Part shown: piece after piece, positions 21,816-33,058 of the stretch
Layout of the letters: every line of letters starts with the position of its first letter
How positions within the stretch are numbered: position 1 is the stretch's first letter
Source: Dichetophora obliterata
Lineage: Eukaryota; Arthropoda; Insecta; Diptera; Sciomyzidae
Length of the DNA: 64,000 nt
NCBI GenBank assembly: GCA_963920525.1
Contig: OY986439.1
Coordinates: 27,538,819 to 27,602,818 of the forward strand
Direction of reading: 5' to 3'
Translations under genes and position numbers: made by a program
The notes under the pieces: generated by a model
What the model was told of the DNA's origin: nothing
The model's database searches: none
Seen by the model: only the letters and a program-made list of their open reading frames with translations

Positions 21816-23344
21816 TAATGTAATAGGTATTTTTAAAGAAAAGCACATCGCTTAAGATTTTGATGATATCAGAAACTTTTATTTTCTTATTTAATATAAA
21901 ATAATTCTTATTTAATAATATAGACTTATTGTCAAAACTTGATATGCTACATAATGAAAAAATCGAAATAATCGACTTGAAAGCATGAAAAAATTATACA
22001 TTTATGTAAAAAATTGTTGAAAATTTGAATTATTCGATGGAACTATTATGCCTTATAACTTAATATAAGACAATATCGCAATCTTTTTACCACTTTGATA
22101 TCAGGTTATAAAATGGTCATATAGTATCACTTCGAGAACTCGTGCGGGTTATTATCTTTTTAAAATAAACCTTTCATATCATAAACAATATGTTTAACAA
22201 GTAAAAAAAGTTTTTAAATTTTTGATGTCATTTTTTTCCGTGCACATTCTTTATCTTTCGCATTTTGCCACCGAAAATTATCTAACTGCACTGTGTTTGT
22301 TTTAGTATTGCGTCATTTTGTTTTGATTTTCTATAACAAAACTCAATTAACAACAATAATTGTCTATAATTCAAGCGCCGAAATAAAATGCATCAAATAA
22401 TGCTGGCACCGGTTTCATTATCAAGGTCAGTTAAGCCATAATTTTTCGTATTCATGGGGTTATCAGTAGAGGTCGATGCCAGCAGTCAAAAATTCCATTG
22501 TATTTGTATTTGTAATTGTTTTCTACTTTTTATTCGAATTTTCGTAGAATTCGACAGCATTAATTGTGTATTTCTAAGTATTAATTCTGATACAAAATGC
22601 AATTAAAACTACACATACATGAATTAGTTAAAACAAAAACAAATTTTAAAGATTGAGCCTTAATGCGTTCTTGAACTGAAACTATTAAAAAGCATCTTAA
22701 ATAAAATGCTGCATAGGTAAAAAAAATTAAGCTACCAATAATTTTTAGTTCTATTTTGGCGACATTTTTATTGAAGTAGCAGATAAGCAGATTAAGTTTT
22801 AAGCAGCAACGCATCGTATTTAGCCACGTGGGTTATTTAGTTAGTTTAAATTTTATTCTTAAAAAATAGCAAAACACGTGACTTGAATTGAATTAAAATT
22901 TCTGAAGTGAATTTGCTTATCACAGCAAAAAATTTGTTCATTGATTTTATGAATTTGTTCCTAGATATTATGAAGGGTTTGAAAAATGTCACCAACGACT
23001 CAATTCATAGCAACAGATGCTGACATTTCAATTTATGAACAAAATCAAAATATCTTTGAATATTTCTCTTAGTCAAGTAGTATAGCATGTGGCTAAAATT
23101 CAACCATATCAACATCGATACCACAAATTTTTTGTTTCCAATTTTTTTGTTTTTTTTCTTTAAAAAAAAAGATCAAAGAACCAAGGCATGCGCTTTATAC
23201 AAACAACGTTTGGTTTTTGACCTGAAAGGAAAGGGATAGATTTATTAAGAGGAATTGATTGGAACCATACGTGAATTATTGACTAGGCGAAACAACCGTG
23301 AAAGACAATTTGAATTGCTTTTAACCGAGGCTAGTGTTATGCCT
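21816..23344. other. AT-rich intergenic region
   Basis: I see no gene. The minus-strand frame at 22581-22814 is low-complexity and has no recognisable domain. The sequence near 22415-22520 is unremarkable. No repeat ends were delimited. Confidence 0.35.
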
Positions 23345-23347
23345 TAA

Positions 23348-24357
23348 GGGGTCGTCCATAAACTACGTTACCAATTTAGGGGGGGGAGGGGTTTTGAAAT
23401 GCACTACGATAAGTAACGGTAGGGGGGGGGGAGGTGTTTAGATATTGTAACGTTACCAAAAATTAAAAAAATCGACGAAAAACCTCTAATTAATAACACA
23501 ATCATTTCAAAAATGTTTAACCCTACATGTTTATGTTTGATCGTCTAAATTGATGGTTAACTTTTGTTTCAACGATTTCTTCCACCGCCTTTTCCCTCGA
23601 CACAGGAACCTTTTGGTATTCCTTCACCATCTCAGCACACGTCTGAAAAATTTGGGTCTTTGCTTTTGCGACAGGCTTTGACGTTAAGGCCTGAATGTTC
23701 TTGATCAAAGGAGATACCGTATGACATGTACTGTCCTTCTCAGAAAGAAGAAATCGGTTCAAGGTCGTGTCCTACATGCGGCTTGTATTTCGTTTTTAAA
23801 ACTTCTATGAATTGTCATAAGTTTGTATTATATCGTTTACAATAAATCGGAATAAAACATACTATTTAAATAAATCAATTTTCAGAAAGCATTTACACAA
23901 AAACACAGAACTTGGTGCAGCTCGGGTGCAGCCGTTAAGCGTACTCTGTCAAAGACCAGGGGAATTTCTTTGCGTTAGAAATGAGGATTCACCTTAATGG
24001 GTCGACATAGAATCCGATGAAAAATTCTATTTTGAAGAATCCTCAACAAAGCTACCAGCTTCTTCTATCCCAGTGATTGAGAGCATCGAATCTTGGATCG
24101 CAGATGGAATAGCTTTTACAAATGATATTAATTATTGATTTTTTTCCAATTGTTCCTTTAATGTATTTAGTCATACTAGACACTAATACTAGTGAAAATT
24201 GTCAGAGCTAGTCAAAATATATAATCATTCGAATGAATTCATTTCATATGTCACGTTACTTTATGGGGGGGGAGGGGTTTTGAAAAGCAAAAGTAACGCA
24301 GGGGAGGGGGGGGTTAAAAAAACCGGAAAATCAGTAACGTAGTTTATGGACGACCCC
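23348..24357. mobile_element. DNA transposon remnant, GGGGTCGTCC ends, TAA duplication
   Basis: The ends are inverted: GGGGTCGTCCATAAACTACG at 23348 and CGTAGTTTATGGACGACCCC at 24357, continued by G-rich runs inside each end. TAA lies on both sides (23345-23347, 24358-24360). The interior (about 23520-24150) holds short coding-like stretches: a minus-strand frame at 23523-23762, and plus-strand text near 24010-24140 that can be read as ESDEKFYFEESS and ESIESWIADGIAF. These look like pieces of a decayed protein. A 3-bp TAA-type duplication fits PIF/Harbinger-like elements among others. Confidence 0.75.
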
Positions 24358-24489
24358 TAACCTCGGCAATCATTTATAGCCCTTAGTTGTTCGTGTCCTT
24401 TTAATTCCGCACTAGTATTCCCCGGCAGACATTGTTCTGCCACAGACCGCCTTACTGCCATATACGAAAGTGTCAAGAAATGCCAAATA

Positions 24490-25500
24490 TATTCACCATT
24501 TTCAGTATAGCTGCCGAAAGTAACCATATGAACTAAATTACCAAATTTTAGTCTAATACGATAAAAACCGTGCGAAATAAAGCATTTTTGTTGTTTTGTA
24601 AACGGTATAAAGAGGTGCGGCATAAATATTTTCCTTAAATCATCTCGTACTAAAAAAAAAATCGACTGCCAAAATTTCAGCTCAATTTAGCTTGCCTGGC
24701 GCACTTTGCTTCACTCCTCGCTGACCCTCCGAAAAGTGAGTTTAACTAAAATGGGACAGGCCCATTTTTAGTGCACTTGCCGAGAGTAACCATATGAAAC
24801 TAAATTACAAAATGTTTGTCTAATATGACCCAAACCCTTGAAATAAAACATTTTCATTGGTTTGTGGGCGGTAAAAGGGAGGCGTGAAAACCAATTTTTA
24901 GTACAGTTTCTGACAGTAACCATGAAAACTATGCCAACATTTTAGCTCAATCGACCCAGTAGTCAATTTAATTTTTTTTTCAAAAAGTGGGTGCGGCTAT
25001 ATAGCGATAATGCCCATTTTTAGTACAGTTGCCGAAAGTAACCATACAAACTTAAGTACCAAATACTAGTCTTATACGGCCAAAACTTGGCCGTGGGTGG
25101 AAAAAGGGGGCGTGGTAGCTGATTTTTTGTACTTTTTCTGACAGTAACCACACAAACCAAATTATCAAATTTAAGTCTTATACGACCAAAACCGTCTGAA
25201 ATAAGGCATTTTCAGTGATTTGTAGGCGGTAAAAGGGGGCGTGGAAACCCATTTTTAGTACTTGTCGACAGTAAGCGTACTAACTAAATTAAAAAATTGT
25301 AGCCTAATACGACCCAAACCGACTGAAATATTACATTTTTATTGATTTGGGGGCGGTCAAACGGGGTGTGGCAACTTTTTTCCTCAACCATCTCGTACCT
25401 GAAACAAATCGACTGACAAAATTTCAGGTCAATCGGTTCAGCAGTTTTGGAGTCTATAGGCATCACACAGACACACATCGTTTTGCTTTTTATATATACA
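24490..25500. repeat. Five to six degenerate ~120-150-bp tandem units
   Basis: Each unit contains 'gacagtaaccatatgaactaaatta' or a variant, then 'caaattttagtctaatacgacc', 'gaaataaagcatttt' and 'gggggcgtgg'. Units start near 24515, 24780, 24915, 25030, 25140 and 25265, with an outlying one near 25680. The array closes with 'tcagcagttttggagtctatag' and 'cacacagacacaca' before TTTTTATATATACAGAT (about 25484-25500). This closing text resembles the ends of widespread insect dispersed repeats. It is non-coding and the class is uncertain. Confidence 0.6.
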
Positions 25501-26099
25501 GATGTTGATTATTGGGCGGTAAAAGTGGGCGTAAAAAACATTTATGTATAGTGACCGCCTCTTGGAGCACCTACACAGCAATTTTCTTTATAAAAATGTG
25601 TAGAACTCCGGAATTGCCATCATTTCGAAAAAGTGGGCGTATATATATTGCGACCAAGCCCAGTTTTTGTACAGTTACCGACAGTAACCATCTGAACAAA
25701 ATTACTAAATCTTAGTTTTTTACGATCGAAACCGTCTGATGTATATCCCTTTTTTTTTTGGTTTGTGTTCGATAGCGCAAATTTGGCTTTTATGGGAGGT
25801 ACCACGCCCCTTCGTGGGGCAGGTGATTTTTCAAACATTTTTTACTTTATTTTTCTTCTATGTTTTATAACTTACTTTTACTGAATTTACTTACTTATTG
25901 AATTAAATTTATAATAAAAAATAACAAAAATATACCGTTATTTTACTATGGGCGTTAGTGGGTTAATGGACAACTGTGTCGTAATTTCAGGAAACTTGGC
26001 ATGTATAATGTATAAAATGTGTTTTTAGCTGCATGAGAACTTTAAATAATAATGCAAGACAGAAATATTGTTAGAATGATTTTTTTTATTATAATCTAC
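25501..26099. other. Repeat flank and AT-rich spacer
   Basis: Contains one more copy of the 'cgacagtaaccatctgaac' unit (about 25680-25830) and then AT-rich DNA up to the mariner element. No gene is visible. Confidence 0.4.
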
Positions 26100-27396
26100 A
26101 GGATCCGCCATCTAACTTTTTTTTTCAACTAGTTTATTTCGTGAATGGTAACACTTAGCTCATGTCTGATTTAACAGATAATTAGTTTTATCCTTCCGCT
26201 AAACGAATATGGTTGTGTATACGCTTGAACAACGCTGGGAAATATTGCGACATTACTTTGAAAATCATGATAATGTTGCAGAATGTGTGCGAAAATTGCG
26301 TATGGATTTTGGAAGAAGAGAAGCACCGTCAGCTCCGTATGTTCGTTATCTTGTGAAACTAGTGAAAGAAACTGGCATCCTCATCGATAAACCAAAGCGT
26401 GAAAAGCCAAAAGCAGTGGGTACACCCGAGAATATTGCTGCTGTGGCAGAAAGTGTGCGTGAAGCGCCATCAACATCAATTCACCGTCGTTCTCAACAAT
26501 TGAACATTTCGGAGACATCATTGAGACAAATTTTGCATAAAGACCTTGGTATGACGCCATACAAAGTCCAATTGGTTCAGGAGTTGAAGCCAACTGACCA
26601 TCCAATGCGTTTTCGCTTCGCTAAGTGGGCCTGCGATCGACTTACAGAAAATGCCGATTTTGCCAAAAAAATCATCTTTTCAGATGAAGCTCATTTTGAT
26701 CTTGGCGGGTATGTAAAAAAGCGAAATTGTCGCATTTGGGGCACAGAAAACCCGCACGCATACATTTAAAAGCCGCTGCACCCAAAATGAGTTACTGTTT
26801 GGTGTGGATTTTGGTCCAGAGGCATAATTGGGCCATTTTCTTCGAAAATGAGCAAGGAGTGGCCGTTACAGTCAATGGCTATCGTTATCGGGCCATGTTG
26901 AACGAATTTTTGTTCACAAAAATTGAAGAGGAGGATATTGGCAACATTTGGTTTCAGCAGGACGGCGCTACGTGCCACACAGCCGAAGCTACACTCGATG
27001 TTTTGCGCCCTGTTTTTGAAGATCGCATTATCAGCCGCAGAGCTGATGTCGTTTGGCCACCTCGGAGCTGCGATTTGACACCGTTGGACTACTATTTGTG
27101 ATTTGCCCTCAAAGGTAAGTGTTACGCCGACAAGCCAGAGACAATTGACGCTTTAAAGGACAATATTCGTGAAGCCATTGGTGAAATACAGCTGCACACA
27201 ATCGATAATCTGCTTAAAAATTGGACCGATCGTGTAGGCTACTGCATGGCCAGCCGAGAGAGCCATTTGAATGAAATTAATTTTCATTTTTAACCGGAAG
27301 GATTGTACTTTCAAATAAAAAAATAAATTTGAGAAAATATTCAGTAGTTTCTTTTATAGAATTTTCAAAAAAAAAAAAAAGTTATTTGGCGAACCC
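26100..27396 (+). mobile_element. Mariner-family transposon, DD41D ('rosa') type
   Basis: Imperfect inverted ends flank a transposase gene. The left end (26100-26125) is AGGATCCGCCATCTAAC plus a T-run, and the right end, complemented (about 27396-27367), is AGGGTTCGCCAAATAAC plus a T-run. An expected TA target duplication is not clear, so the outermost bases may have decayed. The encoded protein is related to Tc1/mariner transposases. It has 41 residues between the second and third catalytic aspartates, the spacing of the rosa group described from tephritid flies. Confidence 0.82.
26209..27293 (+). pseudogene. DD41D mariner transposase, broken
   Basis: The N-terminus (MVVYTLEQRWEILRHYFE and onward) is a helix-turn-helix DNA-binding region as in mariner proteins. 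The first catalytic D is in IFSDEAHFDLGG, the second in FQQDGATCHTA, the third in SCDLTPLDYYL. Counting from the second to the third gives 41 intervening residues. The C-terminal part reads KCYADKPETIDALKDNI and GYCMASRESHLNEI. The copy is dead: TAA at 26767-26769, an in-frame TGA near 26788, a one-base loss near 26837, and TGA at 27099-27101 where the family has tryptophan. The reading resumes in the same frame after that stop and runs to TAA at 27291-27293. Confidence 0.88.
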
Positions 27397-27967
27397 TTTT
27401 TTTTTTTTTGGTTTCAATTCTAGTACAGAAAAGTTTTAAATATGAGTTAGTATTTGAAAAGTTTCAATTTGAAACCGCAAGGTTTAAAAACATGCAGTAA
27501 TATTTTAGTGGGACTAAAATTTAGTCCAATATTTCTAACCGTGTTAAAAAAACTAAAAAAACCGAAAAATTCGCAAATTTTGGAAGCTATATATTAAAAT
27601 GCGTATGCTTGTGTATGCCGGTTTTCTTTTTTAGTCATAAGATTGGACCTTTGTCTAGCTGGCTATGAAAAAAATTCCGTATTTTTCCCGCTATTTTAAA
27701 AAAACCGATTTTGAATATAAATCTAAATCAGCAAATTGCTTGAGAATTGCTTTAATATAGGTTTAAGGGAGGTACCCCTAAAAACAATAGATTGCAATCA
27801 TTTTTAGTATACATCTAGTACTTAATATTTTAAGCCTTTTGACCAAACCTTATTAAGATCGGTCAACTTTTGTGTCTAGCTCCCATACAAAATTATGAAA
27901 AAATTTTAATAGGGGAAGCACCCCCAAGAAATAACCGATTTCAACCATTTTTGGTATTTTTCTTAGG
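27397..27967. other. AT-rich spacer with dispersed-repeat text
   Basis: No gene. The phrase 'ggggaagcacccccaagaa' and neighbouring 'accgatttcaaccattttt' (about 27912-27955) appear to continue after the retrotransposon at 30130 ('aaggaagcactccttg'), suggesting an older repeat or its diverged unit. Confidence 0.35.
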
Positions 27968-27978
27968 TAGCTTAATAA

Positions 27979-30118
27979 CTATATAAGAACAGAGATTCTG
28001 GAGAAGGCACCAATGCACCCATGCAACACGCGTATAGGGCGGGTAGGTCTACAGAATCTGCTCTATACCAGTTGGCTAGTAACATCCAGTCAGCTTTCAA
28101 AAACAAAGAAACCGTACTCTGTGCCCTTCTAGACATAGAGGGAGCCTTTGATAATACTTCTCACGAGGCTGTGAAGAAGTCTTTACACAAAAAAGGAGTA
28201 AATGATATGCTCAGCAGATGGATATGCCAAATGCTTAGCACTAGAACTGCAGAAACAAAAGTGGGCAACACCACTATAAGAATCAAAACAACAAAAGGCT
28301 GCCCACAAGGCGGAGTCCTTTCTTTACTGCTGTGGAGTCTTGTTGTGGACGAATTATTAACGATGCTAACCGAGAATGGCATAAAATGTCAAGGTTACGC
28401 AGACGACATCGCCTTAATAGCGAGAGGAAAGTTCGAGGATACACTCTGTAACCTGATACAGAGAGGACTGTCAGTAACAAAGGAGTGGTGCAACACAGTG
28501 GGATTAAGTATCAACCCAGCGAAAACCACCATAGTACCTTTTACTAACAAAAGAAGCCTGCCAAACCTCCGAACAATGAGAATGGATGGCACTGAAATTC
28601 CCTTCAAAGGAGAAGTAAAGTATCTGGGACTTACACTAGATTCAAAGCTTCTCTGGAGAAGACATGCAGAGGTAACTATAAACAAAGCAACACGCGCACT
28701 CATGGTATGTAGGAGCCTGGCGGGGAAAAGCTGGGGTTGTAACCCAACAATTCTCCGCTGGATGTATACCATGATGGTGAGACCCATCCTCACCTATGGT
28801 GCAATAGCATGGGCTGAGAGAACCAAGCTAACCACAATGAGGAATATGCTAACAAAGGTGCAGAGACTGGCCTGTGTATACATCACAGGGGCCATGAGGA
28901 CATGCCCTACAGCAGCACTAGAAGTAATTCTGAACCTAACACCCTTACACCTTGTCATAGAGGGAGTAGCCAAGCGAACCCTGTTTGCATTGCAAAAGAG
29001 GGGACAGGTTTAGGTAAAACTATCAGCAGTAGAGAGAAGGAGGATATTGCAAAGCACACTCCCTACATCGATCGACCAAGAGACGATATAGTAAAAAGGT
29101 ATAACTTCGAAAAACACTTCGGAATTAAGCTTAGTACCAAGAAAGAGTGGAACAGCGAGATGATATCGCAAGTCAAGAAACCACACAGTATAGCATGGTA
29201 TACAGATGGGTCCAAGACATTGGAAGGTATAGGCGCAGGGGTGTACGGGCCAAGAACCAATCACTTTAAACCTATGGGGACAACACCCAGTATCTTCCAA
29301 GCGGAAATCCTAGCAATACAGCTGTGTGCACAATTCAATCTGGACCGTAAATACAAAGGTCAGGATATAGTTGTGATGTCAGACAGCCAAGCAGCAATCA
29401 AAGCATTAGTTTCCTGTGAGATATCATCGAGAATAACATGGGAATGCCTAACAAAACTCAACGAACTAGGCAAGAATAACACTGTTACTATACTTTGGGT
29501 CCCAGGACACAAAGGAATACAGGGTAACGAAGAAGTCGATGATCTAGCGCGACAGGGTGCAGCCACAAAATTTATAGGACCAGAACCATTCTGCGGATTG
29601 GGTACACATTCTATAAAAGAAGAACTAAGAAGAGAGGAGAGGCATAAACGTTCAAACCTTTGGAAAGCCTCCCAAAGCTAAGACAATCCAAATTCCTCCT
29701 CAGAGATTTTAACACTCGGAGAGCAAAATTGTGCATAAGCTTAGGCAAACCGAATCTTAGGATTGTAACGGGGTTCCTTACAGGACATTAAACTCAAATA
29801 CCACCTGATGAAATTGGGCATAGAGACCGATAGTAACTGCCGTTTCTGTGAAGAAGCAAAGGAGACTCCAATACACCTACTCACAAACTGCGACGCCGTG
29901 GCTCGTAGACGTAAACTAGCACTGGGGAACTATGAGCTGAGTCTAGAGCAGGTTTCATCCCTTGAACCTAAGAATATTCTCAAATTCATTATAGAAATAG
30001 GGCTGGATGAAAGTCTGTAATCCGCAAACCCAACGGAGCTTTGAGAACGAGGTACAATAGATCTTATTTAGGTCGCAGTACGCATCTCCACCACATTAAC
30101 ATTAACATTAACATTAGT
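27979..30118 (+). mobile_element. RNase H-bearing non-LTR retrotransposon, 5' truncated, copy 1
   Basis: An 11-bp target duplication TAGCTTAATAA lies at 27968-27978 and 30119-30129. The 3' end is a tandem tail of CATTAA units (30092-30117) instead of poly(A). The copy starts in the reverse transcriptase domain, so the endonuclease and ORF1 are missing. It shares its 3' half with the inverted copy at 31342-32399. RNase H together with this RT type suggests the I/LOA (Bilbo-like) group, by inference. Confidence 0.88.
28021..30020 (+). pseudogene. Reverse transcriptase and RNase H, frameshifted
   Basis: Frame 1 (28021-29013) holds the RT: QHAYRAGRSTESALYQL, LLDIEGAFDNTS, TKGCPQGGVLS and the YADD centre (GYADDIALI). 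A one-base shift near 29005 moves to the next frame (to 29681) with RNase H: YTDGSK, FQAEILA, MSDSQAA and WVPGHKGIQGNEEVDDLA. A base is lost in an A-run near 29662 and another shift occurs near 29787. The last piece (29808-30020) has a CCHC-like knuckle beginning CRFCEEAKETPIHLLTNC. The overlapping frame at 28902-29013 is not real before the shift. Three shifts make this copy inactive. Confidence 0.88.
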
Positions 30119-30179
30119 TAGCTTAATAAAATTTCATTATCAAGGAAGCACTCCTTGTATTTATTTCCAAATTTGTATG

Positions 30180-31327
30180 AGCGATTTTTGGTAGAGGATA
30201 AATCTTTGGTTTGCGTCATCAAGACAGTGAGTAGTATTCGTCATCAATACAGACAGCGAGTAGGTTTCGTCAATGAGCTTCACACTGATTATTACAGTGC
30301 TTCCAAAACGTAGATTGCGTAATTACTCCAGTGCTTCTCAAAATTTTTTGAATTCGATTTATTCCAATGCTAAAAATGTTACCCCAGTGACTTTTCAACC
30401 AACAGTTGCAGTGACTCTCAAACTGTTGGCATTTTCACTTTGTGATGGGTGTCATGGTCTTATTGAATACGTTTATAAATTGTGTAGGGTTCTTACTGTT
30501 GTGATTTTTTGTGCTTGCCTTTCACTGCGTGCAGGGTGAGTACAATATGCCGCCTTTAGGCGACCCCAGGAATTGTTCATGCATGGCTGTTCCTGATTCA
30601 GGAAAACCTTTAATTGGTATGGGTATAAAAGGGCCTAACTTAGTGTAAGTTGATGGTAAATGTGGACCTGGGTTTCGTCCAGGTGTGGGAGTTTCGTACG
30701 GGTCCAAAAGTAGGAGGTGTTGGTGTGGGTGTTAGTTCCGGTAGTTTTCCAGCACAGAGTGCCCCTAAAAGGCAACTTCGTTGTGGTGAGGAGTTTATGG
30801 ATCTATAGCGATGGCGCTCAAAGGCCTTAAAGCTGGATTAGTACAATATTTTGGATTGAAAGGGAAAGGCTGTAAAAGGAGTTCCTGGTTTGGTCCGGTC
30901 TAACTCTGCTGGTTCAATTGTGGGTAAGACCCCAAAAGCAAAAGACGATGGGAAATATTTGTCAAAGCTTTCAGAATCAGCGGAGAAGGCTGTGAAAAAG
31001 AATGATAAGCAAGCTGTGTTTTCTAGTATAGATGTCGGAAAAATTAAATTAATTTCGGGTGAACTATTTAAAGTAGCACTCGAATAGGGAATGAGTGGAA
31101 TGAAAGGTGAGCATTTCCAACCGTTTACTGGGGTTGCTAGCCGCTATAAATAAATGATCTTGGAGGTTTTTCCCAAAAATGAGTGTCTGTATGAACGTCT
31201 GGAGCTGTTTAAGGCAATAAAAGATAGTTCATCTCTTGTTGTAGGCGTTCAGAGTAGCGCATTGGCGACCGCTCTTCCGGTGGCATAGGCTGTTCTACCT
31301 GTGGCATTGCCAGCTGCTCAGCAGCCA
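30180..31327 (+). pseudogene. ORF1/5' region relic of a non-LTR retrotransposon
   Basis: Unlike its surroundings this stretch is GC-rich and coding-like, but it is full of stops. Readable pieces include MPPLGDPRNCSC near 30547, an 88-residue frame at 30273-30539 and a 65-residue frame at 30890-31087 (KTPKAKDDGKYLSKLSESAEK). The relic resumes beyond the nested insertion at 32414 with AKSREVVDAVVEEVGPTLGV, typical of ORF1 proteins of RNase H-bearing non-LTR elements in my reading. I suggest it is the upstream half of such an element. The assignment is moderate to weak. Confidence 0.45.
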
Positions 31328-31341
31328 AAGCCGGTAGAGAA

Positions 31342-32399
31342 TGTTAATGTTAATGTTGTGTGGTGGAGATGCGTACTGCGACCTAAATGAGATCTATTGT
31401 ACCTCCTTCTCAAAGCTCCGCTGGGTTTGCGGATTACAGAATTTCATCCAGCTATATTTCTCTAATGAATTTGAGAATATTCTTAGGTTCAAGGGATGAA
31501 ACCTGCTCTAGACTCAGCTCGGCGTCGCAGTTTGTAAGTAGGTGTATTGGAGTCTCCTCTGCTTTTTCACAGAAACGGCAGTTACTATCGGTCTCTATGC
31601 CCAATTTCATCAGGTGGTATTTGAGTTTACAGTGTCCTGTAAGGAACCCCGTTAGAATCCTAAGATTCGGTTTGCCTAAGCTTATGCACAATTTTGCTCT
31701 CCGAGTGTTAAAATTTCTGAGGAGCAATTTGGATTGTCTTAGCTTTGGGAGGCTTTTCCAAAGGTTTGAACGTTTATGCCTCTCCTCCCGTCTTATTTCT
31801 TCTTTTATAGAATGTGTGCCCAATCCGCAGAATGGTTCTGGTCCTATAAATTTTGTGGCTGCACCCTGTCGCGCTAGACCATCGGCTTCTTCGTTACCCT
31901 GTATTCCTTTGTGTCCTGGAACCCAAAGTATAGTAACAGTGTTATTCTTGCCTAGTTCGTTGAGTTTTAGGCATTTCCATGTTATTCTCGATGATATCTC
32001 ACAGGAAACTAATGCTTTGATTGCTGCTTGGCTGTCTGACATCACAACTATATCCTGACCTTTGTATTTACGGTCCAGATTGAATTGTGCACACAGCTGT
32101 ATTGCTAGGATTTCCGCTTGGAAGATACTGGGTGTTGTCCCCATAGGTTCAAAGTGCTTGGTTCTTGGCCCGTACACCCCTGCGCCTATACCTTCCAATG
32201 TCTTGGACCCATCTGTATACCATGCTATACTGTGTGGTTTCTTGACTTGCGATATCATCTCCCTGTCCCACTCTTTCTTGGTACTAAGCTTAATTCCGAA
32301 GTGTTTTTCGAAGTTATACCTTTTTACTATATCGTCTCTTGGTAGATCGATGTAGGGAGTGTGCTTTGCAATATCCTCCTTCTCTCTACTGCTGATAGT
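31342..32399 (-). mobile_element. RNase H-bearing non-LTR retrotransposon, 5' truncated, copy 2
   Basis: Inverted relative to copy 1, this fragment is bordered by a 14-bp target duplication AAGCCGGTAGAGAA (31328-31341 and 32400-32413). Its tail of AACATT units is at 31342-31355. It keeps RNase H and the C-terminal knuckle but no RT. Removing it with one duplication rejoins the ORF1-like relic on either side. The insertion is therefore younger than the relic. Confidence 0.88.
31452..32399 (-). pseudogene. RNase H domain fragment of retrotransposon copy 2
   Basis: The minus-strand frame reads through SREKEDIAKHTPYIDLPRDD, YTDGSKTLEGIGAGVYG, FQAEILAIQ, MSDSQAAIKALV, WVPGHKGIQGNEEADGLA and the knuckle beginning CRFCEKAEETPIHLL. 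All RNase H acidic residues expected for the family are present. Relative to copy 1 about a dozen residues are missing after LLTNCDA. The open frame continues upstream into the flanking ORF1 relic (to 32561), which is fortuitous. Confidence 0.85.
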
Positions 32400-32413
32400 A
32401 AGCCGGTAGAGAA

Positions 32414-32560
32414 ATGCTCCTTGGTTGTGCGCAGCAGACAGCTGGTGCAAAATCAAGGGAGGTTGTTGATGCGGTGGTTGAGGAGGTTGGCCCCACTCTT
32501 GGAGTAATATGGTGAGCATGAAAATTTGAATATAGCAGTAAGGTGGTCGGTGGCAGGACA
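32414..32560 (+). pseudogene. Downstream part of ORF1-like relic
   Basis: The plus strand here reads PWLCAADSW and then, in another frame, AKSREVVDAVVEEVGPTLGV. It continues the relic broken at 31328-31341 by copy 2. It ends in stops within ~120 bp. Confidence 0.4.
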
Positions 32561-32853
32561 ATGTCTGCCCGGAAACACTTGTATTTTATATAAAGGTTTT
32601 CACTTCGGTCGGCAGTCTCCTCACAGCTATACTTTTATTCAGCTTTCATTTTGATTACCTAACTTAGCTACTCACTAATCCTTTTAATTGAAATACTATA
32701 AAATCATTGACTTGTCAAAAAGTGTAAGACACAATGTTGTAAAACCATACTGTATTAATAAAAATTATTTACAGGAAATTTTTAGTGCATATTTATTTAT
32801 GCATATCAGACCTGTCCTTATTTTTCAAATCGCATTTTTTGCATAATCACGCC

Positions 32854-33058
32854 CGGATTGTGATTATAAATTATGTCAGACTTACCATTGTTAAATTTCA
32901 GCACAATCGGATCAATGTTAGTAGGCGCGGAAACCGATCGAATGTGCACAAAAATTAGGATATGGATTATTCGATTGGTTTCCGCGTTCATTAGCAGTAT
33001 TCCGATCGGTCTCAAATTTCACATTGGTAAGTCTTACATAATGTTTAACCATAATCCG
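32854..33058. mobile_element. 205-bp foldback (palindromic MITE)
   Basis: Almost the whole segment is one inverted repeat. The left arm starts CGGATTGTGATTATAAATTA at 32854, and the complement of the right arm, read from 33058, starts CGGATTATGGTTAAACATTA. Both arms then contain GACTTACCA, AAATTT and GCGGAAACC(G/A)ATCGAAT. The central unpaired part is about 20-30 bp. The single strand or its RNA would form a long hairpin. The open frames on both strands across it are by-products of the symmetry. Confidence 0.8.

Noticed and set aside
30273..30539. 88-residue plus-strand frame as a host gene
   Set aside because: No domain is recognisable. It lies at the front of an ORF1-like retrotransposon relic and is more simply explained as part of it or of its leader.
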